Shown one piece after another: positions 1-9,611 of a DNA stretch of 55,831 bases (position 1 is its first letter; each line of letters begins with the position of its first letter). The notes beneath the pieces are model-generated. The model searched no databases. It worked only from the letters and a program-made list of their open reading frames with translations, and was not told the origin of the DNA. The DNA is taken from the NCBI GenBank assembly GCA_910589045.1, contig CAJUSH010000018.1, positions 1 through 55,831 of the forward strand, written 5' to 3'. The DNA is from an uncultured Eubacterium sp. (GTDB lineage Bacteria > Bacillota_A > Clostridia > Lachnospirales > Lachnospiraceae). The position numbers were made by a program, and so were the translations under genes.

Positions 1-53
1 AACCCGCCTTTCCAGCTTGGGAAGCTAGCGTTCTACCGATGAACCATATCTGC
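1..53 (-). tRNA. tRNA-Gly (anticodon CCC), partial
   Basis: Read on the minus strand, the 5' acceptor strand GCAGATA starts at base 53, followed by a D-arm with the GGTTC/GAAC pairing. The anticodon stem CTAGC/GCTGG encloses the loop TTCCCAA, giving anticodon CCC, which reads the glycine codon GGG. The sequence runs out at the start of the T-loop (CGGGTT), so the 3' part and CCA end lie beyond base 1. A promoter-like sequence lies just upstream. Confidence 0.88.
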
Positions 54-65
54 ACGTGCAATATT

Positions 66-93
66 ATTGTACCACACATTTTAAAAAATTCAA
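66..93 (-). promoter_or_regulatory. Sigma-A-type promoter for tRNA-Gly
   Basis: On the minus strand a -35 box TTGAAT (88-93) and a -10 box TACAAT (66-71) are separated by 16 bp and end 12 bp before the first base of the tRNA. Confidence 0.6.
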
Positions 94-156
94 GCAAAAT
101 CTGCCGGATTTCGAAAAAAAGATTACATCACGGTTACTTTTTCTTAAATGCTTTTT

Positions 157-185
157 GGTGACCGGAAAATCCGGCCACCCTTTTT
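157..185 (+). terminator. Hairpin with T-run facing the plus strand
   Basis: GGTGACCGGA (157-166) pairs with TCCGGCCACC (170-179, one mismatch) around an AAA loop and is followed by C and five T on the plus strand. It lies just past the 3' end of carB, but carB is on the minus strand, where the hairpin is followed by A residues. It is therefore a terminator for antisense transcription or simply a 3'-end hairpin for carB mRNA. Confidence 0.4.
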
Positions 186-204
186 ACAGATCTTTCATAA
201 CGGT

Positions 205-3200
205 TCACACCGCCGCAATATCCACAACCGTCAGCTCCCGCTCCCCGGCCTCCAGGGAGCTCGCCAGCGCGTTTGCGGTATCCATCGCAGTGATGACGTT
301 TACGCCGGTCTCGATGGCGGTGCGTCGGATGAGAAACCCGTCCCGGCTCTTGTCACGCCCCTGTGTCGGGGTGTTGATGACAAGATCGATCTTATGTCCA
401 AGCAGAAGGTCCATGACTGTGGGGGACTCCTGATGGAGCTTGTTTACCCTGCGCGCCTTTACGCCATGCTCCCGGAGGTACTCGGCCGTATGGCGGGTCG
501 CGTAAATCGTGTAGCCGAGCGCCGCAAAGCGCTTTGCCACCTGCGCCGCCTCGGGCTGATCCGCTTTTTTTACGGTGATGATCATCTGCCGGTGCTTCGG
601 CAGGACGATACCGGCCCCGAGGAAGGCCTTGTAAAGCGCCTCATCAAAGCTCTTTGCGATACCAAGGCACTCCCCGGTAGACTTCATCTCCGGCCCGAGG
701 GAAATTTCCGCACCCCGGATTTTCTCAAAGGAGAACACCGGCATCTTGACGGCAAAATAGTCCCCGGCGGGCTGTAAGCCCGGCTCATAGCCAAGCTCCC
801 GGATATGCTTTCCGAGAATGACCTCCGTTGCCAGATCCACGACGGGAATGCCCGTCACCTTGCTGATATAGGGCACCGTGCGGGAGGAGCGCGGGTTGAC
901 CTCGATCACATACACCTCGTCCCCGACCGCGATAAACTGGATGTTGATCAGCCCCTTCACATGCAGCGCCTTCGCCAGCCTGCGGGAGTACTCCGCGATC
1001 GTCTCCCGCACCGATGCACTCACCGTAGGCGCCGGATAAACGGAAATGCTGTCTCCCGAATGGACGCCGGTGCGCTCGATGTGCTCCATAATACCCGGAA
1101 TTAAAATATCGGTTCCGTCACACACCGCATCCACCTCCAGCTCCTTACCCATCAGGTATTTGTCCACCAGAATCGGATGATCCTGCCGGATGTGGTTGAT
1201 AATCTCCATAAACTCCTCGATCTCCTCATCGGAGTAGGCGATCTGCATACCCTGACCGCCCAGCACGTAGGAGGGCCGCACCAGCACCGGATAGCCGAGA
1301 CGATTCGCCACCTCCTTTGCTTCGTCCGCGGTAAACACCGTACCGCCCGCCGCCCGGGGAATCCCTGTCTCCTGCAAAATCCGGTCAAATAGCTCCCGGT
1401 CCTCCGCCGCATCTACGTCCTCGGGCGCGGTGCCGAAAATCGGCACGCCCATCTCCTGCAGGCTCTCTGTCAGCTTGATGGCAGTCTGCCCGCCAAACTG
1501 CACTACCGCCCCGTCGGGCTTTTCGATCCGGACAATGTTCTCCACATCCTCGGGCGTCAGCGGCTCAAAATAGAGCTTATCCGCAATGTCAAAATCCGTG
1601 CTCACCGTCTCCGGGTTGTTGTTGACGATGATCGTCTCAAAGCCCGCCCGTGCAAATGCCCAGGTTGCGTGCACACTGCAGTAGTCAAACTCGATGCCCT
1701 GTCCGATGCGGATGGGGCCGGAGCCGAGCACCAGAACCTTTTTTCTGCCTGTGCGGGCATTTCCGCCATGTCCCGCCGTGCCCGGACGTCCGCCGCCGCT
1801 CACTGACGTATTCGAATACGCCGGCTCCCCGGCACCCGCTCCTGCGCGAAAAAGCTCAAGCTCCGCCGCCTCGTCCGCACTGCCGAACACGGAATAAAAG
1901 TAGGGTGTCTGCGCCGCGAACTCCGCGGCACACGTATCCACCATCTGGAAGGCCGCGCGAATCCCGTAGCCCTCCCGCAGGCTGCGGATTTCACCCTCGC
2001 TCCTGCCCGAAAGCCGCGCAATCACCGAATCGGGAAACTCGATGCGCTTCGCCTCCTGAAGCAGTGCTTCGGTCAGCTCCTCCGTCTCCAGCCGCTCCTC
2101 CATCTCCGTCAGGATCGCGATCTTGTCGATAAACCACTCGTCGATCTGCGTGATATCGTGGATCGTCCGGTAATTGATGCCCTTGCGGATCGCCTCCGCA
2201 ATCACATAGATGCGGCGGTCATCCACAATCCGCAGCCGCTCGATCAGCTCCTGCTCGCTCAGCTGTGAAAAATCACAGGAGCGCAGGCAGTCCACATGCT
2301 GCTCCAGCGAGCGGATTGCCTTCATCAGCGCGCCCTCGAAATTATTGCAGATACTCATAACCTCGCCGGTAGCCTTCATCTGGGTCGTCAGCGTATGCTT
2401 TGCGGTAAGAAATTTGTCAAAGGGCAGACGGGGAATCTTGACCACGCAGTAGTCCAGCATCGGCTCAAAGCAGGCACATGTCTTTTCGGTGATCGCATTT
2501 TTGATCTCGTCCAGGGTATAGCCCAGTGCGATCTTCGCCGCCACCTTTGCAATCGGGTAGCCCGTCGCCTTCGAGGCCAGGGCAGAGGAACGGCTCACGC
2601 GGGGATTCACCTCGATGACGCAGTACTCGAAGGAATCGGGCTTTAAGGCGTACTGCACGTTACAGCCCCCGGTAATGCCAAGCTCGGTAATAATGCGCAG
2701 CGCAGAGGCGCGCAGCATCTGATACTCCTTGTCCCCCAGCGTCTGGGAGGGCGCGACAACGATGGAATCCCCGGTATGGACACCCACCGGGTCGATGTTT
2801 TCCATGTTGCAGACCGTAATGCAGTTGCCTGCCGCATCCCGCATCACCTCGTACTCGATCTCCTTCCAGCCCGCGATGCACCGCTCCACCAGCACCTGCC
2901 CCACACGGCTCAGACGCAGCCCGTTGGAGAGAATCGCGATCAGCTCCGTCTCATCGCGGGCGATGCCGCCGCCGCTGCCGCCCAGCGTGTAGGCCGGGCG
3001 CAGCACAACCGGATAGCCGATCGTATTCGTAAACCGGATGCCCTCCTCGACGCTCTCCACCACCAGCGATGCCGCCACCGGCTCACCGATCTTTTCCATC
3101 GTGTCCTTAAATTCCTGCCGGTCCTCCGCCTTTTTGATGGTCCGGGGCGTGGTTCCGATAAGCCGCACGCCCTGCGCGTCCAGAAATCCGCTCTCCGCCA

Positions 3201-3504
3201 GCTCCATCCCAAGATTCAGCCCCGCCTGGCCGCCGAGTGTCGGCAGCACGCTGTCAGGCTTTTCCTTTAAAATAATCTGCTCCAGAGTTTTCGCGGTCAG
3301 AGGCTCGATATACACCTCATCCGCAATCTCCTTGTCCGTCATGATCGTCGCCGGGTTGGAGTTCACGAGACACACCTCGATGCCCTCCTCCTTCAGGGAG
3401 CGGCACGCCTGGGTTCCCGCATAGTCAAACTCCGCCGCCTGTCCGATCACGATCGGACCGGAGCCAATGACAAGTACCTTTTTGATCTCACTGTTTTTCG
3501 GCAT
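205..3504 (-). CDS. carB: Carbamoyl-phosphate synthase large subunit
   Basis: CarB makes carbamoyl phosphate from bicarbonate, ATP and the ammonia delivered by CarA, feeding pyrimidine and arginine synthesis. The duplicated architecture is clear: two ATP-grasp halves each opening with a KKVLVxGSGPIxIGQ motif (near residues 8 and 588), and a C-terminal MGS-like domain ending in a region with INTPTQG. At 1099 residues it is longer than the usual 1060-1075. The excess lies in a glycine/alanine/arginine-rich linker at about residues 542-587, joining the halves. The ATG is 2 bp after the carA stop and has GGGAGG upstream, so carAB are co-transcribed. No PyrR-type leader was recognised. Confidence 0.97.
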   Translation of the reverse strand: MPKNSEIKKVLVIGSGPIVIGQAAEFDYAGTQACRSLKEEGIEVCLVNSNPATIMTDKEIADEVYIEPLTAKTLEQIILKEKPDSVLPTLGGQAGLNLGMELAESGFLDAQGVRLIGTTPRTIKKAEDRQEFKDTMEKIGEPVAASLVVESVEEGIRFTNTIGYPVVLRPAYTLGGSGGGIARDETELIAILSNGLRLSRVGQVLVERCIAGWKEIEYEVMRDAAGNCITVCNMENIDPVGVHTGDSIVVAPSQTLGDKEYQMLRASALRIITELGITGGCNVQYALKPDSFEYCVIEVNPRVSRSSALASKATGYPIAKVAAKIALGYTLDEIKNAITEKTCACFEPMLDYCVVKIPRLPFDKFLTAKHTLTTQMKATGEVMSICNNFEGALMKAIRSLEQHVDCLRSCDFSQLSEQELIERLRIVDDRRIYVIAEAIRKGINYRTIHDITQIDEWFIDKIAILTEMEERLETEELTEALLQEAKRIEFPDSVIARLSGRSEGEIRSLREGYGIRAAFQMVDTCAAEFAAQTPYFYSVFGSADEAAELELFRAGAGAGEPAYSNTSVSGGGRPGTAGHGGNARTGRKKVLVLGSGPIRIGQGIEFDYCSVHATWAFARAGFETIIVNNNPETVSTDFDIADKLYFEPLTPEDVENIVRIEKPDGAVVQFGGQTAIKLTESLQEMGVPIFGTAPEDVDAAEDRELFDRILQETGIPRAAGGTVFTADEAKEVANRLGYPVLVRPSYVLGGQGMQIAYSDEEIEEFMEIINHIRQDHPILVDKYLMGKELEVDAVCDGTDILIPGIMEHIERTGVHSGDSISVYPAPTVSASVRETIAEYSRRLAKALHVKGLINIQFIAVGDEVYVIEVNPRSSRTVPYISKVTGIPVVDLATEVILGKHIRELGYEPGLQPAGDYFAVKMPVFSFEKIRGAEISLGPEMKSTGECLGIAKSFDEALYKAFLGAGIVLPKHRQMIITVKKADQPEAAQVAKRFAALGYTIYATRHTAEYLREHGVKARRVNKLHQESPTVMDLLLGHKIDLVINTPTQGRDKSRDGFLIRRTAIETGVNVITAMDTANALASSLEAGERELTVVDIAAV

Positions 3505-3506
3505 GA

Positions 3507-4577
3507 TTACGCACCTCCCATCATCTCAAGAAAACGGTCAAACAAATATCCGCTGTCCGTCGGCCCCGGGCACGCCTCCGGATGGAACTGCACCGTAAAA
3601 ATACGCTTTCCGACATAGGCCAGCCCCTCGTTTGTGCCGTCGTTGACATGCACGAAGGCAGGCTTTGCCACCGTCCCGTCAAGGCTGTCCGTATCGACCA
3701 CATAGCCGTGATTCTGCGACGATATGTAAACCCTTCCCGTGGCCAGATCCCTTACCGGGTGGTTGCCGCCCCGGTGCCCATACTTTAATCTGCGGGTATC
3801 CGCCCCCGTCGCCAGCGCCATGAGCTGGTGCCCCAGACAGATCGCAAAAACCGGCACATCAGAATCGTAGAGCTTTTTCACTTCCTTTATGATATCCCCG
3901 CATTCCTTCGGGTCTCCCGGCCCGTTGGAGAGCATGATGCCGTCAGGCGCTGCCGCCAGAAGCTCCTCTGCCGGGGTGTGCGCCGGATAAATCAAAACCT
4001 CACAGCCCCGGGCATGCAGTGAGGCTGCGATATTGCTCTTTGCGCCCAGATCCAGCAGTGCCACGCGCCTGCCCTTGCCCTTCAAAACCGAAGGCTCCCC
4101 ACAGGTAGTAAGCTCCACCACGTTTCCCACCCGGTACTCCCTCAGGCGCGAACACACCGCATCCAGGTTATAATCCCCGTTTGTCGTGATCATGCCGTTC
4201 ATCGTCCCGTGCTCCCGCAAAAGCTTTGTCAGAGCCCGCGTATCAACACCCGCAATTCCCGGGATATCGTGCTTCTTTAAAAAATCCTGAATATTCCCCT
4301 CACAGCGGAAATTGCTCGCCGTCCGGGAAAGCTCCCGCACGATAAAGCCCATAACCCAGGGCCTTTTTGACTCCATATCGCTGAAATTGATGCCGTAGTT
4401 TCCGATCAGGGGATAGGTCATCGTCACCGCCTGCCCCGCGTAGGAGGGATCTGTGAGCACCTCCAGATATCCGGTCATGGAGGTGTTGAACACGATCTCA
4501 CTGATCACCTCCCGTTTGGCACCGACAGCGGTTCCGGTAAAAATATGCCCGTCTTCAAGTATGAGATATGCTTTCAT
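3507..4577 (-). CDS. carA: Carbamoyl-phosphate synthase small (glutaminase) subunit
   Basis: CarA hydrolyses glutamine and passes ammonia to CarB. The 356 residues show the N-terminal CPSase small-subunit domain (SMTGYLEVLTDPSYAGQ) and a C-terminal class I glutamine amidotransferase domain with the nucleophile in FAICLGHQLMAL and the HPE motif in FTVQFHPEACPG. The length is normal. AAAGGA lies about 8 bp before the ATG. It is the first gene of the carAB pair; the stretch between it and serS holds a strong terminator, so carAB probably has its own promoter in the short leader. Confidence 0.97.
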   Translation of the reverse strand: MKAYLILEDGHIFTGTAVGAKREVISEIVFNTSMTGYLEVLTDPSYAGQAVTMTYPLIGNYGINFSDMESKRPWVMGFIVRELSRTASNFRCEGNIQDFLKKHDIPGIAGVDTRALTKLLREHGTMNGMITTNGDYNLDAVCSRLREYRVGNVVELTTCGEPSVLKGKGRRVALLDLGAKSNIAASLHARGCEVLIYPAHTPAEELLAAAPDGIMLSNGPGDPKECGDIIKEVKKLYDSDVPVFAICLGHQLMALATGADTRRLKYGHRGGNHPVRDLATGRVYISSQNHGYVVDTDSLDGTVAKPAFVHVNDGTNEGLAYVGKRIFTVQFHPEACPGPTDSGYLFDRFLEMMGGA

Positions 4578-4618
4578 CTTTGTTTTCCTTTCCGGTGAAT
4601 GCGTTCATTCCAAACAGT

Positions 4619-4660
4619 AAAAATGCTGCATAGACCCTGATGAGGAGGGCCTATACAGCA
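4619..4660 (-). terminator. Intrinsic terminator after serS
   Basis: A 15-bp near-perfect stem (4624-4638 with 4646-4660) encloses a 7-base loop and on the minus strand is followed by TTTTT (4619-4623). It sits between the serS stop and the carA start. It is most simply the serS terminator; a role as a carAB leader attenuator cannot be excluded, since it lies about 40 bp before carA. Confidence 0.82.
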
Positions 4661-4683
4661 ACTTCTTCGTTACTCGCAGCGAT

Positions 4684-5985
4684 TTACTTTTTTGTTTCCT
4701 GCTTCGGCGTGAGCACCGCCCTGCCTCCCATGTAGGGCTGCAAAACAGCCGGAATGTTCACACTGCCGTCCGCGTTTAAATTATTCTCCAGAAATGCAAT
4801 CAGCATACGGGGCGGAGCGACTACCGTATTATTCAGGGTATGTGCAAAATATTTATTGTTCTTTCCGTCCCTCACGCGGATTTTCAGGCGTCTCGCCTGG
4901 GCGTCTCCCAGGTTGGAGCAGCTTCCGACCTCAAAATATTTCTTCTGGCGGGGAGACCAGGCCTCCACGTCACAGGACTTCACCTTCAAATCGGCAAGGT
5001 CTCCCGAGCAGCACTCCAGCGTGCGGACCGGAACGTCAAGGCTGCGGAACAGATCAACCGTATTTTTCCACAGCTGATCGTACCAGTATTTTGAATCCTC
5101 AGGCTTGCAGACAACGATCATCTCCTGTTTCTCAAACTGATGAATCCGGTATACACCGCGCTCCTCGATACCATGGGCGCCCTTCTCCTTGCGGAAGCAC
5201 GGGGAATAGCTGGTGAGCGTGTAGGGGAGCTTCTCCTCCTCGTTGATGGTGTCGATAAACTTACCGATCATGGAGTGCTCGGACGTACCGATCAGATAGA
5301 GGTCCTCCCCCTCGATCTTGTACATCATAGCGTCCATCTCCTCAAAGCTCATAACGCCGGTCACCACATTGCTGCGGATCATAAAGGGCGGTACGCAGTA
5401 GGTAAAGCCGCGGTCAATCATAAAATCTCTGGCGTAGGAAATCACCGCGGAGTGCAGTCTTGCGATATCTCCCATGAGATAATAAAAACCATTTCCTGCC
5501 ACTTTCCCTGCTGCATCCAAATCGATACCGTCAAAACGATTCATGATATCCGTGTGATACGGAATCTCAAAATCGGGAACCACCGGCTCGCCGAATTTCT
5601 CGATCTCCACGTTACAGGAATCATCCTCACCGATGGGGACATCCGGGTCTATGATATTCGGAATGAGCATCATATTTTTCAGCACCTGCTCGGAGTAGGT
5701 TTTCTCCTGCTCCTCAAGCTCCTCAAGGCGCCTGGCAAACGCGGCAACCTTAGCCTTTACTTCCTCCGCTTCCGCCTTTTTGCCCTCCTTCATCAGACCG
5801 CCGATCTGCTTCGAGAGCTGGTTGCGCTTCGCCCGCAGATCGTCCGCCTCCTGTTTGGCCGCCCGCGACTTCGCATCCAGCTCAATCACCTCATCCACTA
5901 AGGGCAGCTTTTTATCCTGAAACTTCTTTTTGATATTTTCCTTTACCGCGTCGGGATTCTCGCGCAGAAATTTAATGTCAATCAT
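4684..5985 (-). CDS. serS: Seryl-tRNA synthetase
   Basis: SerS charges tRNA-Ser with serine. The 433-residue protein has the N-terminal tRNA-binding coiled coil (charged heptads at about residues 30-105) and the class II catalytic core: LIGTSEHSMIGKF, the motif 2 region SPCFRKEKGAHGIEERGVYR, and the motif 3 region TVVAPPRMLIAFLE. The length is typical. AGAGG precedes the ATG. It lies 13 bp after glyA, so a glyA-serS transcript ending at the 4619-4660 terminator is likely, which fits a shared serine theme. Confidence 0.97.
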   Translation of the reverse strand: MIDIKFLRENPDAVKENIKKKFQDKKLPLVDEVIELDAKSRAAKQEADDLRAKRNQLSKQIGGLMKEGKKAEAEEVKAKVAAFARRLEELEEQEKTYSEQVLKNMMLIPNIIDPDVPIGEDDSCNVEIEKFGEPVVPDFEIPYHTDIMNRFDGIDLDAAGKVAGNGFYYLMGDIARLHSAVISYARDFMIDRGFTYCVPPFMIRSNVVTGVMSFEEMDAMMYKIEGEDLYLIGTSEHSMIGKFIDTINEEEKLPYTLTSYSPCFRKEKGAHGIEERGVYRIHQFEKQEMIVVCKPEDSKYWYDQLWKNTVDLFRSLDVPVRTLECCSGDLADLKVKSCDVEAWSPRQKKYFEVGSCSNLGDAQARRLKIRVRDGKNNKYFAHTLNNTVVAPPRMLIAFLENNLNADGSVNIPAVLQPYMGGRAVLTPKQETKK

Positions 5986-5998
5986 CTCAATTACCTCT

Positions 5999-7240
5999 TT
6001 AATCTAAAGGATATTTGTCTGTCAGCTCTTTTACGATTGCCTTTGCGGCGGGAATCGCGCCCTCGCCCTCTTTGATCAGCATGGCGATCGCCTCCGCGAT
6101 TTTGTCCATGTCCTCCGTGTTCATGCCCCGGCTGGTGACGGAGGGCGTACCGATGCGGATACCGCTGGTCACAAAGGGCTTCTGCGGATCGTTCGGAATC
6201 GTATTCTTGTTGGCTGTGATGTTCGCCTCGTCCAGGAGCTTCTCCACCGCTTTTCCGGTCAGCCCAAAGGGGGTGAGGTCGATGAGCATCAAATGATTGT
6301 CCGTGCCGTCGGAAACGATCCTGATTCCCCGGGACTGTAAGCCCTTACACAATGCCTGTGCATTATCGATAATCCCCTGCTGATAATCCTGAAACGAGGG
6401 CTGCAGCGCCTCCTGGAAGCAGACGGCCTTCGCCGCGATCACATGCATCAGCGGGCCGCCCTGTATGCCCGGGAAAATTGCCTTGTTGAATTTATATTTG
6501 TCCGCTACCTCCTGCCTGCCGCACAAAATCATGCCGCCCCGGGGTCCCCGCAGCGTCTTGTGAGTCGTGGTCGTCACGACATCCGCATAGGGGATGGGAC
6601 TCGGATGAAGCCCTGCCGCCACCAGACCTGCGATGTGTGCCATATCCACAAAGAGAATCGCTCCCACCTCGTCCGCTATCTCGCGGAATTTTTTGAAATC
6701 AATGGTGCGGGCGTAAGCGGATGCGCCTGCGATGATCATCTTCGGCTTACACTCCTTCGCAATGGCCAGCACATTATCATAGTCGATCACGCCCTGGTCG
6801 TTCACGCCGTAGGGCACGATGTTGAAATAGGTCCCGGAGAAGTTCACCGGGCTTCCGTGCGTCAGATGTCCGCCGTGGTCGAGGTTCATGCCCATCACGG
6901 TATCCCCCGGCTCAAGGCACGCGAACTGTACCGCCATGTTTGCCTGCGCGCCGGAATGCGGCTGCACATTGGCATACTCCGCGCCGAAAAGCTTTTTCGC
7001 ACGCTCCCTCGCAAGCTCCTCCACCACGTCCACGCAGTCGCAGCCGCCGTAGTAGCGGTGCCCGGGATATCCTTCCGCATATTTGTTTGTCATCACGCTG
7101 CCCATCGCGGACATAACCGCATGACTCACCCAGTTTTCGGACGCGATCAGCTCAATATGGCTGTTCTGCCTGTCGCTCTCCGCCTGAATCGCCGCCGCTA
7201 CTTCGGGGTCAACCGCCCGAATATCTTCCATTGTGTACAT
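5999..7240 (-). CDS. glyA: Serine hydroxymethyltransferase
   Basis: GlyA interconverts serine and glycine using PLP and tetrahydrofolate, supplying one-carbon units. The PLP lysine lies in TTTTHKTLRGPRGG, and the family signatures ENWVS and SGAQANMAV are present. The frame opens seven codons earlier, but that segment itself encodes the AAGGAG ribosome site, so the start is the ATG of MYTMEDIR at 7240, giving 413 residues, the normal length. It is followed closely by serS and preceded by a hairpin after secDF. Confidence 0.97.
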   Translation of the reverse strand: MYTMEDIRAVDPEVAAAIQAESDRQNSHIELIASENWVSHAVMSAMGSVMTNKYAEGYPGHRYYGGCDCVDVVEELARERAKKLFGAEYANVQPHSGAQANMAVQFACLEPGDTVMGMNLDHGGHLTHGSPVNFSGTYFNIVPYGVNDQGVIDYDNVLAIAKECKPKMIIAGASAYARTIDFKKFREIADEVGAILFVDMAHIAGLVAAGLHPSPIPYADVVTTTTHKTLRGPRGGMILCGRQEVADKYKFNKAIFPGIQGGPLMHVIAAKAVCFQEALQPSFQDYQQGIIDNAQALCKGLQSRGIRIVSDGTDNHLMLIDLTPFGLTGKAVEKLLDEANITANKNTIPNDPQKPFVTSGIRIGTPSVTSRGMNTEDMDKIAEAIAMLIKEGEGAIPAAKAIVKELTDKYPLD

Positions 7241-7286
7241 ATTGTTTCTCCTTTTTTGCATTATTACCCGTCGGTAAAGATATGAG

Positions 7287-7318
7287 TTCAGCCATCGCTA
7301 AGACGCACGATGGCTGAA
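7287..7318 (-). terminator. Hairpin between secDF and glyA
   Basis: An 11-bp perfect stem (TTCAGCCATCG at 7287-7297, CGATGGCTGAA at 7308-7318) with a 10-base loop. The minus-strand sequence after it has only a weak T-stretch, so termination would be partial. Confidence 0.5.
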
Positions 7319-7335
7319 AGGTTTATTTGTCCCGT

Positions 7336-9504
7336 CTATTTCTTCTTGCTGCTTTTGTCGCCGCCCTTACTGAAATGCAGACGCATGTCGTACCACAGGT
7401 TTGTGGAAATGCATACGGAAGAAAACAGTCCGGCTACGATACCAACCATCAGCGGAAGCGAGAAATCCTTGATGGATGCGACACCCATGATATACAGCAG
7501 CAGCACCATGGCAAGCGTTGTCAGAGACGTGTTGATGGAACGCGACAGGGTCTGCGTCACGCTGCTGTCTCCAATCTCTGCCAGCTCATCCTTTGAAACC
7601 CGGGCGCGGCCGTGCAGATTCTCGCGCACACGGTCGAATACCACGATCGTATCATTGATGGAGTAACCCAAAATCGTCAGCATAACCGCGATAAACGTGG
7701 AACCGACGGAAATCCGCACCAGCGCATAGCTCGCCAGCACGAGCAGAATATCGTGGATCAGCGCGATCACTGCTGCGGAAGCAAAGCGGATATCCTGGAA
7801 CCGAAACGCGATGTAGATCATGATCAGGATCACCGCGATGATCACCGCAACCACTGCGTCGTTCGTCATCTCGGAGCTGATCGTTGAGCTGATCGTCTGC
7901 GAGGAAATCGTATTTTCATCCACGCCGTACGCTTCCACGAACGCCTGATTGAACTTCTCACGCTCCTCCAGGCTCAGGTTTCTCGTCTTGAACACAACGC
8001 CGTTGCTGTCCGCAACCTTCTGAACAAAGACATCGGAATCCCCGGTAACCTCCATAACGAGGGGAACCATCTCGGAGTCGATCTGCTCTAACGTATATTC
8101 CTCATTAAAGTATACGGTATTTGACGTGCCGCCCGCAAACTCCAGGCTCAGATTCAGCGCGCCGTCGCCGTTTGCGCCATGTACTGCCATGCCGATAAAG
8201 CCCGCCGCAACACACACGACCGCAATGATATAAAAAACCGGACGCCGCTTCGTAAAGCCGATCGTCTTGATCTCCTTTGCCTGACCGTAAAACTTCGCAT
8301 CCTTCACACCGATGCCGTAGAAAGAATATACGACATAGCGCGTGACAAACAGGGAGGTCAGAAGGGAGATTATAATACTGATCGCCAGCGTGTATGCAAA
8401 GCCCTTTACCGTGCCGGAGCCCTTCCATGCAAGGATCGCCGCCACGATGAGCGTCGTCACGTTACCGTCAACAATCGCGGAGGTCGCCTTCTTAAAGCCG
8501 TCACGCATCGCACCGTACACGCTCTTTCCGGCGGAAAGCTCCTCGCGGATACGTCCGTAGATAACGACGTTCGCGTCCACCGCCATACCGATACCGAGGA
8601 TGATACCTGCAATACCCGGCAGGGTCAGTGTAATATCAAACCAGTAAATAACCGCAATCGTAAGCGTAGAATAGATGACAAGGGCAATAGCCGCCGCCGC
8701 ACCCAGCATCCAGTAATATGCAAGCATAAAGATGATGATAAGCACAAGTCCGATGAGCGCCGCCTTGAGCGCGGACGACATCGCCTCTCCGCCAAGCTGT
8801 GCGCCTACGACCTGGGACTCCAGCTCCTGCAGCTCCACGGAAAGGGAACCGATACGGATCTGGGATGCCAGCACCTCGGCCTCCTCATAGCTTCCCATAT
8901 TGGTAATCTGTGCCGTTTTGCCGCTGATCCTGTCCTGTACGGTGGGGCTGCTGATCACTTCATCGTCATAGATAATCGGAAGATTCTTTCCGATATTCGC
9001 GCCGGTGACCTCCGAGAACGTCTGTGCCGCCTCATCACTCAACACAAGGTCTACACAAAACGCATTGTTTCCGGTGCTGTCCTTGTAGGTGCCTGCCTGC
9101 GCATCCACGATATCGTCACCGGTCATAAAGGTGTTTCCGTCGGGATCACAAAACATCAAAGAACCGGGTGTACCCAGATCCTCCAGAATATCGTTCGCAT
9201 CCGTCACACCGGGAATCTCCACGCAGATGCGGTCATCACCGCTCTGATAAACCGACGCCTCCGTGCTGTAGCTCTCCACACGCTTCTGCAGCTTATAGCG
9301 CGTATCGCTGAGCTGCTCTGCGGTTGCATCCTTGTCCACCACCTGGTAGGTAATGCTGACACCGCCCGCAAGGTCAAGACCCAGTGTTATGTTTTGTCCT
9401 GCCCCCCTGCCTGTGCTCGAAAGAATGATCGATGCGTAGTAACAGAATGCTACGACGGCCACCAGCACGACTGACAGAATCGCAATGCTCTTGTTCTTCT
9501 TCAT
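7336..9504 (-). CDS. secDF: Fused SecD-SecF protein-export membrane protein
   Basis: SecDF is an RND-type membrane protein that uses the proton gradient to help pull translocated proteins out of the SecYEG channel. A SecD half (N-terminal helix, extracytoplasmic P1 region with NITLGLDLAGGVSITYQV, then GIAGIILGIGMAVDANVVIYGRIREEL) is followed by a SecF half (LEFAGGTSNTVYF, then MLTILGYSINDTIVVFDRVREN). SecD and SecF are separate in many bacteria but fused in Bacillus and several clostridia. The frame opens at 9534, but GAGG lies about 11 bp before the ATG of MKKNKS at 9504, which gives a sensible first membrane helix and 722 residues. It sits downstream of the SCIFF genes. Confidence 0.95.
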   Translation of the reverse strand: MKKNKSIAILSVVLVAVVAFCYYASIILSSTGRGAGQNITLGLDLAGGVSITYQVVDKDATAEQLSDTRYKLQKRVESYSTEASVYQSGDDRICVEIPGVTDANDILEDLGTPGSLMFCDPDGNTFMTGDDIVDAQAGTYKDSTGNNAFCVDLVLSDEAAQTFSEVTGANIGKNLPIIYDDEVISSPTVQDRISGKTAQITNMGSYEEAEVLASQIRIGSLSVELQELESQVVGAQLGGEAMSSALKAALIGLVLIIIFMLAYYWMLGAAAAIALVIYSTLTIAVIYWFDITLTLPGIAGIILGIGMAVDANVVIYGRIREELSAGKSVYGAMRDGFKKATSAIVDGNVTTLIVAAILAWKGSGTVKGFAYTLAISIIISLLTSLFVTRYVVYSFYGIGVKDAKFYGQAKEIKTIGFTKRRPVFYIIAVVCVAAGFIGMAVHGANGDGALNLSLEFAGGTSNTVYFNEEYTLEQIDSEMVPLVMEVTGDSDVFVQKVADSNGVVFKTRNLSLEEREKFNQAFVEAYGVDENTISSQTISSTISSEMTNDAVVAVIIAVILIMIYIAFRFQDIRFASAAVIALIHDILLVLASYALVRISVGSTFIAVMLTILGYSINDTIVVFDRVRENLHGRARVSKDELAEIGDSSVTQTLSRSINTSLTTLAMVLLLYIMGVASIKDFSLPLMVGIVAGLFSSVCISTNLWYDMRLHFSKGGDKSSKKK

Positions 9505-9611
9505 GACATGTTTTTCCTCGTATCTGCCCGGCATCCTTTCATCCGAAGCACGCGCGAACCGTTCTCACGCCAGATGCCCCGGCCTGTGCCAAACAGTTAC
9601 TTCCTTTCTTC

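Noticed and set aside
4578..4683. PyrR-type attenuator or T-box before carA
   Set aside because: Only one strong hairpin is present, positioned as the serS terminator; no PyrR-binding loop or T-box sequence was seen.
8179..9474. A 431-codon open frame on the plus strand opposite secDF
   Set aside because: It mirrors secDF on the other strand, is rich in Arg/His/Asp as expected for antisense of a GC-rich gene, and has no ribosome site.
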